A stretch of 64,000 bases of DNA from Argyresthia goedartella (lineage: Eukaryota > Arthropoda > Insecta > Lepidoptera > Argyresthiidae): NCBI GenBank assembly GCA_949825045.1, contig OX463836.1:14546329-14610328 (forward strand). Reading direction: 5' to 3'. The translations under genes were made by a program, and so were the position numbers. A model generated the notes under the pieces. It made no database searches. It saw nothing but the letters and a program-made list of their open reading frames with translations, and was not told where the DNA came from. Below, piece by piece: positions 54,985-63,104 of this stretch. Within the stretch, counting starts at the first letter, position 1. Each line of letters starts with the position of its first letter.

Positions 54985-55500
54985 ATAGTCCCGATAAGCC
55001 CTATGAACAGATAAATATTCCCGATAAGCCCTATGAACAAATAAATAGTCCCGATAAGCCCTATGAACTGATAAATAGTCCCGATAAGCCCTATGAGTAG
55101 ATAAATAGTCCCGATAAGCCCTATGAACTGATAAATAGTCCCGATAAGCCCTATGAGTAGATAAATAGTCCCGATAAGCCCTATGAACTGATAAATAGTC
55201 CCGATAAGCCCTATGAGTAGATAAATAGTCCCGATAAGCCCTAAGAACTGATAAATAGTCCCGATAAGCCCTATGAGTAGGTAAATAGTCCCGATAAACC
55301 CTATGAACTGATAAATAGTCCCGATAAGCCCTATGAGAAGATAAATAGTCCCGATAAGCCCTATGAACTGATAAATAGTCCCGATAAGCCCTATGAGTAG
55401 ATAAATAGTCCCGATAAGCCCTATGAACAGATAAAAAGTTCCGATAGCCCTATGAAGAGATAAATAGTCCCGATAAGGCCTATGAACAGATAAATAATTC
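54985..55500. repeat. 30-bp minisatellite with 60-bp higher-order unit
   Basis: About 17 copies of TAGTCCCGATAAGCCCTATG plus a variable hexamer and ATAAA. For most of the array GAACTG and GAGTAG hexamers alternate strictly, giving a 60-bp dimer; edge copies carry GAACAG or GAACAA. The last copies are irregular (a deletion at about 55445, AAGAGA). Because 30 is a multiple of three, the minus strand reads as a long hydrophobic repeat; I do not regard that as a protein. Confidence 0.95.
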
Positions 55501-55684
55501 ATAAACTATGTACAATGACAGATTTATTTATTTCTTGTTTACATTAAATATTTGTGCAATGTCAGCAGATGTAAAAACGACACAAATATACACGAAATAT
55601 TTCACCACAGCGCAACAGAGGTCGTCAAATACAGATTCAACTTGAATAAATTACATTAATATAAATACAGATTCAATTCTGTGA

Positions 55685-55940
55685 GGACCGGCTTAGCCTA
55701 GCGGGTAGTGACCCTGCCTACGAAGCTGACGGTCCTGGGTTCGAATCCCGGTAAGGGCAAATATTTGTGTGATGAGCATGAATATTTGTTTCTTAGTCTT
55801 GGATGTTTTCTATGTATTTACATAAGTATTTATCTCCATTAAATATATTGTCAGCTAGTACCCATAACACAAGCCTTGTTGAGCCTACGGGCCTAGTTTG
55901 ATTTGTGTAAGATTGTCCTCTGATATTTATTATTTATGTA
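55685..55940 (+). mobile_element. tRNA-derived SINE, family 2, subfamily b
   Basis: Head GACCGGCTTAGCCTAGCGGG (A box TAGCCTAGCGGG), B box GGTTCGAATCCCGG, body CAAATATTTGTGTGATGAGC, tail GGGCCTAGTTTGATTTGTGT and TTATTTATG. It has the best-preserved promoter boxes of its subfamily in the window. It lies just upstream of the CR1-group LINE. Confidence 0.8.
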
Positions 55941-56096
55941 TAATTCAATTTAGCTTCATAATGGAAATGCAAATTCAATTCCATTCCATAATATGAGTAT
56001 CTCGCTCGCAGCGATACGAAGTGCACGCGTTACCCGTTCTCTAGATGCCACTAATGGCTATACACCCTGGTAAACAAGTTCATCTTTTACCTCACA

Positions 56097-57257
56097 ATGG
56101 GTGACGGTGATAACCAAATCATCATCAACGAAGTATTGTGCTACGTGTCGAATAGGATTGATGTCCTTGAAGAACCAATCATAAACCGAATATGCACCTC
56201 GAATTTCTCCGAAAAGGAAATCGAAGAAGCAAAGACGATCATCTGCGGGCATCTTAGCATCCGCAACACCGCAAGAAAAGGAGATGGAAGGTCAGCAAAA
56301 CATGTTCAAGATATTATTAAGATCTTGAAAGAAACCGAACCTAATAACTTACCGATTTTGGTCGCAAAAGATCTGCATAAAATCCCGCCAATCACCTTTG
56401 ATCATCTGGACGTTACTAAAATTCTAAAAGAACTTGTGACACTCAAGTCGGAGATTTTTTCATTGAAAACTGAGATGGTACGTCAAGAAGAAATCCTTGG
56501 CATAAAAGAAGACACAAGGATTATAAAAACCGAAGTAAATAGCATACCGAAACCTTTTTGCAAGGGTGTACTCTCAACAAACGAAGAGCGCGACGATATC
56601 ATGTTTTCTGCGGGTAGTTTGCTATCGAGTGCGCGAGCGCCAACCGCCGCCGTCGCAGCCGCAGCCGCCCCCCCTCGCCTAGATACAGCGCAGGCGCAAG
56701 CAAGCTCCTTGCACGACGCGCATGAGTCACCCGGCCGACTGGAACCGAACGTATGGGGACCAAGTGCGTTGACCCCCGTCGAAACCGGCGAGATACAACT
56801 GTCACAGTTTCGCGCATCTTATCGTGACATAGCCGCGAACAAATGCGTCTCTCCTCAGCGAAAACAAAATGCAGAAAATGTAGATAAGGATGGGTTTACA
56901 TTAGTAACACGACAAAAAAGAAAATCAATGCGTAAAAATATGCGAGGGAAAGGTGAGGAGAATGATTTACTTCAGGCAGCCCCCACCACGTCATCAATAT
57001 ATTTGTCGAGAGTCAGACTAAATATTACAGAAGAAAAACTGGCCGAATACATAGCTAAGAAAGGAGAATCTGTCATAAAAATCGAGTACATTAAGCCCTA
57101 TCGACCTACAAGTTTTAACACGTATGTGGTTACAGTCGATGCGGACAAACTTAAAATCTTTATGAGCGCAACCTTCTGGCCGCCCCGCATTGTCCACCGT
57201 AAATATATACACACGAACAGCGGACCACGACAATCAAATAAATCCAAATATGTATAA
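56097..57257 (+). CDS. LINE ORF1 nucleic-acid-binding protein
   Basis: Encodes 386 residues. The N-terminal part (residues about 10-110, with FSEKEIEEAKTIICGHL and LVAKDLHKIPPITFDHLD) and a coiled-coil-like stretch (about 115-145) resemble ORF1 proteins of insect CR1/jockey-type LINEs, which coat the element RNA. An Ala/Pro-rich linker (about 180-205), a basic stretch (about 275-290, KRKSMRKNMRGKGEE) and a C-terminal domain with YLSRVRLNITEEKLAEYI and RPTSFNTYVV (about 300-370), which looks like an RRM fold, follow. No zinc knuckle is seen. The frame is intact. Its stop codon lies inside the overlap with ORF2. Confidence 0.75.
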   Translation: MGDGDNQIIINEVLCYVSNRIDVLEEPIINRICTSNFSEKEIEEAKTIICGHLSIRNTARKGDGRSAKHVQDIIKILKETEPNNLPILVAKDLHKIPPITFDHLDVTKILKELVTLKSEIFSLKTEMVRQEEILGIKEDTRIIKTEVNSIPKPFCKGVLSTNEERDDIMFSAGSLLSSARAPTAAVAAAAAPPRLDTAQAQASSLHDAHESPGRLEPNVWGPSALTPVETGEIQLSQFRASYRDIAANKCVSPQRKQNAENVDKDGFTLVTRQKRKSMRKNMRGKGEENDLLQAAPTTSSIYLSRVRLNITEEKLAEYIAKKGESVIKIEYIKPYRPTSFNTYVVTVDADKLKIFMSATFWPPRIVHRKYIHTNSGPRQSNKSKYV

Positions 57258-60006
57258 GTCCCTTAAGATATGCACCATTAATGTCAGAGGCATGAAACGG
57301 AAATTAAAATTTATCAGAGATATCTGCACTGAGTGTGATATAGTCCTTATTCAGAAGACATGGGCCTTGGATGCAGATATACGACTACTAGACTCGATCC
57401 ATGAAGAATTTCAAGCCTGGGGTAACTCTGCGGTGGATCTAGCAAGCGGTCCGCTACGCGGAAGGCCCTACGGCGGCGTCGCCATACTAACAAGAAAGTC
57501 CCTTCGAGTGAGACACGTGACCTGCGATACATCCAGAGTCGGTGCGATAGAGGTATTAATATCAGAGACCTCATCCCTTATGATTTTCACAGTATATATG
57601 CCGGTTGACCATACAGATGAACTACCCGAATTTCTGGAATGTCTCTCGCATATTCTGGCTGTTATTGAAGAAAAGCAATGCACCAACACAATTGTAATGG
57701 GCGACCTTAATGCCGACCCGGACGCAATCTTTGGAAGAGAACTAACTAAATTCTGCAAGGAAAATGACCTTAGAATCCTGGATCTAGAGAAGCTCCCAGC
57801 TGACAGCTACACTTATATCAGCGACGCACACTCAACGACCTCCTGGCTAGACCATTGCATTGTTAGCGAATCAATTGTGGAATTGATAGAAGAAATACAT
57901 ATCGATTACACTGTGGACTGGACTGATCACCGACCTATGTATGTGCAACTTAGAGCTAATGACCTTGTGAAATGCACTATGGACAACAAAAGACCAAGGG
58001 ACCCCGCCTCCTGGAAGCCGAAAGGGCGTAGGGATATCCTTAAGTACCGCAAAAGTCTCGAACAGTATCTCAATAAGACTATAAACACGTACAATAATTT
58101 ATCACAAACCAAAATGTGCATAAGGGATATAGATAAACTCTACGGCGACATTGTTTGCGCGATACGAAGAGCTGCAACTAATTCTTTCTTTGGACGTGCC
58201 AACTCACAAAGGAAACATCGGATCATACCAGGCTGGAACGACAGAGTAAAGGAACATTATGAAAACTCCCGAGCAGCTTTTCTGAGATGGATATCGGCTG
58301 GCAAACCGAACCATGGCACGCTATTTGAGGAACGAAAACAGTCTCGACAGATATTTAAACAGCATCTTAAAGATTGCATGGACGCCGAGGAACAGATTAA
58401 AATGGACGTAATCGCCGAGGAATTAAACGACAAGAAGTTTGGCTCGTTCTGGTCAAAAACTGGTGCCATGATAAATACAAGACCTACTATACCTACACAC
58501 ATCGACGGTTGCACTGAAAACACCAATATTGCGGAAAACTTCAGAATAGTATTCTTGGAGCTTGCACCGGAAAGTTATGACAATTCGTTGCCATTTGTCG
58601 CCGATCAAGATCATACTTCGACAGACTTAACAAGAGATGACGTCATTCGAGCAATCAAGTCAATACCGAGCGGCAAATCACCAGGGCACGATGGGCTCTC
58701 GGCCGAACATATAAAGTTTGCCTGCAGTATTCTAGCGGATCTTCTAGCAAAGCTATTTAAGAACATGATCGACTTAAACCATTTACCGCATGATTTCACA
58801 AAAACAGTCGTTGTTCCGATATTGAAAAACCGACAGCTGGATTCATCGTCTTCTGCTAGCTACAGACCAATATCGCTGTCTACGATATGTGCTAGGATAA
58901 TGGAGCGATTAATACTGCATAAAATATTCACGAAACTGCACACGACTGACGCTCAGTTTGGATTTAAGCCCCAAAGCTCAACCGACATGGCTATATTTAC
59001 GCTGAAAGAGACCATCGGGCAGTACGTAACACGAGACACCAGCGTATACGCCTGTTATCTTGACCTGTCCAAAGCATTTGACCGAGTCGTACATGACAGG
59101 CTCTGGACGAAGTTGCAGGAGAGGGCAGTACCTAGCCCAATCATCTCGTTGCTGAAGACCTGGCATCGCGAGCAGCAGAACGTCGTACGATGGGGTGGCT
59201 CATACTCGTCTCCTGCTCCACTACAATGTGGCGTCCGTCAAGGCGGTTCCATGTCTCCGATGCTGTTTAATGTATATATGGATGACTTGAGCAAGAAACT
59301 GCAAGATAGTAACATCGGATGCCACCTGGCCGGTACATGCGTCAACCACATTGCATACGCAGACGATATGGTCCTTTTGGCACCCTCGATTAAGGCTCTT
59401 CGTGGTCTCTTAAGCACGTGCGAGCAATACGCACAGACGCATGGGCTAGTCTATAACGTCAGTAAGACCAAGATGATGATCTTCAGAGCAAAAAATGGAC
59501 CGACGTGTGTACCTCCGCTATACCTGGACGGAATAGAAGTTGAGACAGTCGCAGAGTTTAAGTACTTGGGACATATTATTACCGACGACATGTCTGATGC
59601 CAGGGACATCAAACGACAGCAAAGAGCCATCAGTGTGCGCTCCAACATGATTGCGCGTCGGTTCACCAGATGTAGCGAAGCGGTCAAAGTTACTCTCTTT
59701 CTCGCGTATTGTACTGGCCTGTACACGAGTGAACTATGGTGCAGGTACAGAAAAGCTGACTACAACGTTATGAGAGTGCAGTACAATAATGCGCTCAGGA
59801 TCATCTGTCGATTGCCACGATACTGCAGCGCGTCGCAGATGTTTACGGAGAGGAGACTCCCGGGCTTCCACGGTCTCTTGAGGCACCGGATAGCGTCCAC
59901 GCAGGAGCGGTATGCCAGATCCGGTAACACCATGTTGCAGGCAGCTCTGGCACTCCGCGGACCTATACAGGAGACGTGGACGCGAGTACATCTTACGTTT
60001 TCATAA
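57250..60006 (+). CDS. LINE ORF2: endonuclease-reverse transcriptase, endonuclease Glu lost
   Basis: I choose the ATG at 57250 because it overlaps the ORF1 stop (ATGTATAA, 8 bp), the usual arrangement for reinitiation, and MYKSLKICTINVRGMKRKL starts the endonuclease fold directly; the frame is also open 60 bp further upstream (57190). From 57250 it has 918 residues: apurinic-type endonuclease 1-235 (TINVRG, GDLNAD, TDH) and RT with YLDLSKAFD (D605), GVRQGGSMSP and YADD (D705, D706), then a CR1-like thumb and C-terminus. The conserved catalytic Glu of the QETW motif is Lys (IQKTW; codon AAG at 57355-57357), a single G-to-A change from GAG. That should abolish target nicking while RT remains plausible. 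There is no RNase H domain. The rest of the frame is undamaged. Confidence 0.85.
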   Translation: MYKSLKICTINVRGMKRKLKFIRDICTECDIVLIQKTWALDADIRLLDSIHEEFQAWGNSAVDLASGPLRGRPYGGVAILTRKSLRVRHVTCDTSRVGAIEVLISETSSLMIFTVYMPVDHTDELPEFLECLSHILAVIEEKQCTNTIVMGDLNADPDAIFGRELTKFCKENDLRILDLEKLPADSYTYISDAHSTTSWLDHCIVSESIVELIEEIHIDYTVDWTDHRPMYVQLRANDLVKCTMDNKRPRDPASWKPKGRRDILKYRKSLEQYLNKTINTYNNLSQTKMCIRDIDKLYGDIVCAIRRAATNSFFGRANSQRKHRIIPGWNDRVKEHYENSRAAFLRWISAGKPNHGTLFEERKQSRQIFKQHLKDCMDAEEQIKMDVIAEELNDKKFGSFWSKTGAMINTRPTIPTHIDGCTENTNIAENFRIVFLELAPESYDNSLPFVADQDHTSTDLTRDDVIRAIKSIPSGKSPGHDGLSAEHIKFACSILADLLAKLFKNMIDLNHLPHDFTKTVVVPILKNRQLDSSSSASYRPISLSTICARIMERLILHKIFTKLHTTDAQFGFKPQSSTDMAIFTLKETIGQYVTRDTSVYACYLDLSKAFDRVVHDRLWTKLQERAVPSPIISLLKTWHREQQNVVRWGGSYSSPAPLQCGVRQGGSMSPMLFNVYMDDLSKKLQDSNIGCHLAGTCVNHIAYADDMVLLAPSIKALRGLLSTCEQYAQTHGLVYNVSKTKMMIFRAKNGPTCVPPLYLDGIEVETVAEFKYLGHIITDDMSDARDIKRQQRAISVRSNMIARRFTRCSEAVKVTLFLAYCTGLYTSELWCRYRKADYNVMRVQYNNALRIICRLPRYCSASQMFTERRLPGFHGLLRHRIASTQERYARSGNTMLQAALALRGPIQETWTRVHLTFS

Positions 60007-60165
60007 TAAGAATAATTGTATTATAATATCATTATGTTATATTTGTAATTTTAATTTAATAATTTGTAAATTTGTAATTTTATTTTATTAATTTGTAAAT
60101 TTGAATTTTGTATATGGCTCCGGCCGGAATAAAGACCAATTTATTTATTTATTTTTATTATTTAT
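60007..60165 (+). other. LINE 3' untranslated region and tail
   Basis: It contains a local duplication (ATTTGTAATTTTA..TTAATTTGTAAATTTG), then ATGGCTCCGGCCGGAATAAA and a TTTATTTATTTATTT tail. The AATAAA at 60130 could also act as a polyadenylation signal inside the WASHC2 intron. Confidence 0.6.
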
Positions 60166-60309
60166 AATACAAGGACAACACAATCACACATTCATCTCAC
60201 AGAACCTGTCACATTCTCGCACGATATCCCTCCCAGCATCACCTATCACAAATTAATCTGTCACATAGATCTTATCGGAACTTCTTGAAACAGGCTATTA
60301 ATAAGAATG

Positions 60310-60400
60310 AGACTTCTCCCGGTCACACAAAGTGGAGTGTTGAATTAAAGGTTAGACATGATTAGCCACCTCGTAAGGGAAAAGGCGTGACGCTCTGTTT
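60310..60400 (+). repeat. Dispersed repeat fragment (28798 type)
   Basis: ACTTCTCCCGGTCACACAAA, GGAGTGTTGAATTAAAGG and CTCGTAAGGGAAAAGGCGTG then ACGCTCTGTTTG, collinear with 45424-45530. It ends about 40 bp before the 3' splice site of the WASHC2 exon at 60439. Confidence 0.55.
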
Positions 60401-60438
60401 GTTTGTTTGATTTTATGAAACAATGATTTGTTTCACAG

Positions 60439-60536
60439 AAAATCATGACCAAATGCCACGAGACAAACAACCAGCTGGAGCAGATGGTGACCGATCTGGA
60501 CAACGCGAGTGTTTCACTGCAGAATGTCAATAACAA
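60439..60536 (+). CDS. Washc2: WASH complex subunit 2 (FAM21), second recognised exon
   Basis: Preceded by TGTTTCACAG and followed by AA|GTAAGA. It is 98 nt, entering in phase 0 and leaving with two bases (AA) of a Lys codon. The 32 residues include KIMTKCHETNNQLEQMV and LDNASVSLQNVNN. In FAM21 proteins the same position holds a helical stretch in which a THE motif precedes a segment ending in LHNVFNDF; here CHE and LQNVNNKF occupy the corresponding places. This forms part of the N-terminal head that assembles into the WASH complex. The spacing agrees residue for residue with the exons on either side, with no gap needed. Confidence 0.85.
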
Positions 60537-60579
60537 GTAAGAATGATATTTAATCATTGGCCCGAGGATATCATCAAGT

Positions 60580-60765
60580 CGACGGGATGTCACTGGGTGC
60601 GGTTGGCACAAACTAGAGGTACCGGGTTCAAATCGTGGCTAGGGAGAAAGAATAAAAACCCCTGGATTTTTATAGAAGCGTCACGTAGCTGTTGCTGGTT
60701 CCCACGACACGGTATCCCTAGTTTAGGGCCAGAAGCAATGTATGTGCCTGTATAAGTACATCCAC
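60580..60765 (+). mobile_element. tRNA-derived SINE, family 1, decayed
   Basis: A diverged B box (GGGTTCAAATCGTGG) is followed by AGAAAGAATAAAAACCCCTG, GGTTCCCACGACACGG and GGGCCAGAAGCAATGTATGT. The head is poorly preserved. Lies in a WASHC2 intron. Confidence 0.7.
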
Positions 60766-61095
60766 TGCTGTATAGACCTCTTCTCTACCACGCAATCTAC
60801 TCCGGTCTTGAGCCTCCGCATCGACTGCCTGGTTTTTACCTAGCTCAAGTACCTACCTTTTTATTAATCCATGGTTTACTGGAAGAGATTAGCTCTTCTT
60901 GTGTATGGACCATCTAGTCAAATTCATTTTATAATTTAAATATGTAGGTACGTGGTAATATACTAATTAATGAATTGAGCAGGCCACCCTGTACTAACTT
61001 TCTCTCATGATGCTTTCGGTGGTGTTATTTAAATAATAGTTTGTGGATATTCGTGTGCAGGCGTTTAGGAGACGTTTTAAGAAGTTCTAAGATAA

Positions 61096-61370
61096 ACTAT
61101 ACAGGGTCTAACAGAAAGGAAGTTACAATCCGAAAGGAGGTTCTTAGGGACATCATTCTGAACAACTTTTACTATGGAACCGACGTGATCAGAGCAACTT
61201 TTTCTTATCTCAGTACATAGCCTAGCGCTCACCTGAGTTATATGGTGGAGTTGAAAATAAAGTTGCACTGATCAAGTCGGCCCCATATTAAAGGTTGGTT
61301 CAGAATGATGTCCGTAACAACCACTCCACCATACAAAACAACTCCTTTCTACTTTAAACATACCCCGCAC
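61096..61370. mobile_element. Foldback element, about 275 bp
   Basis: TACAGGGTCTAACAGAAAGG and TTAGGGACATCATTCTGAAC on the left mirror TTCAGAATGATGTCCGTAAC and CTCCTTTCTACTTTAAACAT on the right, so inverted ends span roughly 75 bp with mismatches. It is non-coding and lies in a WASHC2 intron. Confidence 0.6.
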
Positions 61371-61847
61371 TATGAGCTCATTCCGCCCGCCGCCTAATGT
61401 ACGGGATATATCGCACTGTGTGCATATTGTATGGGAGCTACCATTTTTAGAGTTTTGCGATAATAACCGAGTATGCCATGTTATAGATATTCATTAACTT
61501 ACACAAAGATGGACTATAGTACTTATGCTTAATTGTAACTGCTACTCACGTTAATGTGTATCATTCTTTTTACTTAATAAATTTATTTGAATTTGTATTT
61601 TTATTTGTAAGATATACTATGACGAGAAGTTTGAAAAAAAGCATTAGTCCCGTTTTTGAATAAACTCAATAAATGTGTTTGATTTGTATGACAGGTACCT
61701 TAAATAATCAAGTTATCCAAAAACAAAAAAATAATAGTCCTAGATATTTACAAAATAACCCCCAATACATTTTCATTGATTTTGATTGATTTAATTCAAT
61801 TCGGTTCAGAGGCTCTAGAGCTGCCAACGGAAAACAGCCATCCATAC

Positions 61848-61893
61848 ATACATACATACACACGCACACACACACACAGACACACCCATACAT
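61848..61893. repeat. CATA/CA microsatellite
   Basis: CATACATACATACATA followed by ACACACACACACACAGACAC and ATACATACA. It lies in a WASHC2 intron. Confidence 0.9.
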
Positions 61894-62283
61894 ACACATT
61901 GTTTTTCGAACTAAGATAACGATAGAGAACCTATCCCCATGAAATCCTCAACCTCGATTTTTTTTACGATTACAATACTTCCTTAATTTTCACTTCGTTC
62001 AACTCGAAAGTAAAAAAGAAAAATTCCAGTGGAATTGCAGACAAAACGCAATTAAGAGTAATTAGGATTCTGTGAAATATTATAATTCACATTATAATGA
62101 TCTGTTTGATGAATATGTTAACGTCACAAGTGAAAATTATTTAAAATTTACTGATGTAAAAATATATTTTACAGTTGTTTTATTTGAAAAATAAATGCTT
62201 ATAGTTAATTTACTAACTAAATGACTTGTTGGGCTGGAGACAGTGTATGTGCGTGTTTGTTAAGTTGAATGTTTGTTTCACAG

Positions 62284-62371
62284 GTTCATGGCATTAAGCA
62301 ATAGCCAGTTCATTGAGAGCAGAGTGTACGAGGATGACGCCGACGTCTATATTGAGCCGCCTTCTGATAAG
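62284..62371 (+). CDS. Washc2: WASH complex subunit 2 (FAM21), third recognised exon
   Basis: Preceded by TTTGTTTCACAG. The first G completes the Lys codon begun in the previous exon; 29 further residues follow, ending GAT AAG|GTAAAT in phase 0. FMALSNSQFIESRVYEDD is the strongest evidence for the gene: LSNxQFIExRVYxxE is a signature of FAM21/WASHC2 heads from insects to vertebrates as I know them. The exon continues the head domain. The long acidic tail with LFa motifs that bind retromer VPS35 would lie beyond this window; I cannot identify the next exon before 64000. Directly after the 5' splice site the intron turns into a tandem array of splice-site-like units. Confidence 0.92.
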
Positions 62372-62773
62372 GTAAATAACTCTAAAAGGTAAATAAGTCT
62401 AATAAGATAAATAACTCTAAACGGTAAATAACTCTAATAAGATAAATAACTCTAAACGGTAAATAACTCTAATAAGATAAATAACTCTAAACGGTAAATA
62501 ACTCTAATAAGATAAATAACTCTAATAAGGTAAATAACTCTAATAAGGTAAATAACTCTAATAAGGTAAATAACTCTAATAAGTTATATAACTCTAATAA
62601 GGTAAATAACACTAATAAGGTAAATAACTCTAATAAGATAAATAACTCTAATAAGGTAAATAACTCTAATAAGGTAAATAACTCTAATAAGGTAAATAAC
62701 TCTAATAAGTTATATAACTCTAATAAGGTAAATAACACTAATAAGGTAAATAACTCTAATAAATTAAATAACT
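62372..62773. repeat. 17/18-bp minisatellite made of splice-donor copies
   Basis: It starts at the first intron base. About 22 units of the form GTAAATAACTCTAATAAG (18 bp) or GTAAATAACTCTAAACG (17 bp). In the first part 17-bp and 18-bp units alternate; later a block containing TTATATAACTC and GTAAATAACACTAATAAG is duplicated (from about 62583 and 62709). Roughly 15 units begin GTAAAT, about 12 of them preceded by AAG exactly as at the real exon end. The plus frame from the exon meets TAA at 62390-62392. Confidence 0.95.
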
Positions 62774-62799
62774 GATAACTGAGACTGAATAAAGATGAC

Positions 62800-63045
62800 A
62801 ACCCAAATGGCCGAGTCGGCAATGACCCTGCCTACGAAGCCAAGGGTCCCGGGTTCGAGTCCCGGTGGGGGCAAATATTTGTTTGAAGAGAACGGATGTT
62901 TGTACCCTAGTCATGGTTGTTTATCTATTTAAGTATAATATTTATCTATATAAGTATGTGTATCGTTGTCTAGTACCCAAGATACAGGGAATCCTAGTTC
63001 GGGGCTAGATCAATGTGTAAATAGTGTCCAAAGTATTATTATTAT
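62800..63045 (+). mobile_element. tRNA-derived SINE, family 2, inserted in the minisatellite
   Basis: Head ACCCAAATGGCCGAGTCGGC, B box GGTTCGAGTCCC, body and tail TGTGTAAATAGTGTCCAAAG with ATTATTATTAT. Minisatellite units resume right after it at 63050-63104 (CTAATAAGGTAAATAAATCT), so the SINE landed in an existing array. Confidence 0.85.
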
Positions 63046-63049
63046 AAAA

Positions 63050-63104
63050 AAAAACTAATAAGGTAAATAAATCTAATAAGCTAAATAACTCTAATAAGGA
63101 AAAT
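63050..63104. repeat. Minisatellite remainder beyond the SINE
   Basis: Three more diverged units (AATAAGGTAAATAAATCTAA, TAAGCTAAATAACTC, AATAAGGAAAATCACTC) of the array at 62372-62773. Confidence 0.8.

Larger units (their letters stand above)
55990..60165 (+). mobile_element. CR1-group LINE, two ORFs, nearly complete
   Basis: It comprises a short leader (from about 55990, border uncertain), ORF1 (56097-57257), ORF2 (57250-60006) and an AT-rich 3' untranslated region ending GGCTCCGGCCGGAATAAAGA..TTTATTTATTTATTTTTATT. A tail of short tandem repeats instead of poly(A) fits CR1-related clades (CR1, Daphne, Kiri and similar); the exact clade is not resolved. It lies in the sense orientation in a WASHC2 intron. 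I could not identify a target-site duplication. Confidence 0.8.
54760..60438 (+). other. Washc2: WASHC2 intron, 5.7 kb
   Basis: Bounded by GTAAAT at 54760 and TGTTTCACAG at 60429-60438. It contains a 30-bp minisatellite, a family-2 SINE, an almost complete two-ORF LINE in the same orientation as the gene, and a fragment of the 28798-type repeat. Most of its length is therefore inserted DNA. Confidence 0.75.
60537..62283 (+). other. Washc2: WASHC2 intron, 1.75 kb
   Basis: Begins GTAAGA and ends TTTGTTTCACAG. It contains a family-1 SINE, a foldback element and a CA-rich microsatellite; the rest is AT-rich and unassigned. Confidence 0.75.

Noticed and set aside
54924..55502. 192-codon hydrophobic repeat protein on the minus strand (LIGLIGTIYLLIG type)
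   Set aside because: It is a translation of a 30-bp intronic minisatellite; unit length divisible by three keeps it open by chance.
56599..59991. Several minus-strand frames over the LINE ORFs
   Set aside because: These are shadows of the intact plus-strand ORF1 and ORF2; none shows a domain.
62487..62822. Leucine-rich repeat-like protein on the minus strand (LLELFTLLELF)
   Set aside because: It is a translation of the 18-bp splice-donor minisatellite.
4294..63045. tRNA genes at the many B-box sequences
   Set aside because: Each has a conserved non-tRNA body and tail shared between copies and lacks paired acceptor stems, so they are SINE heads.
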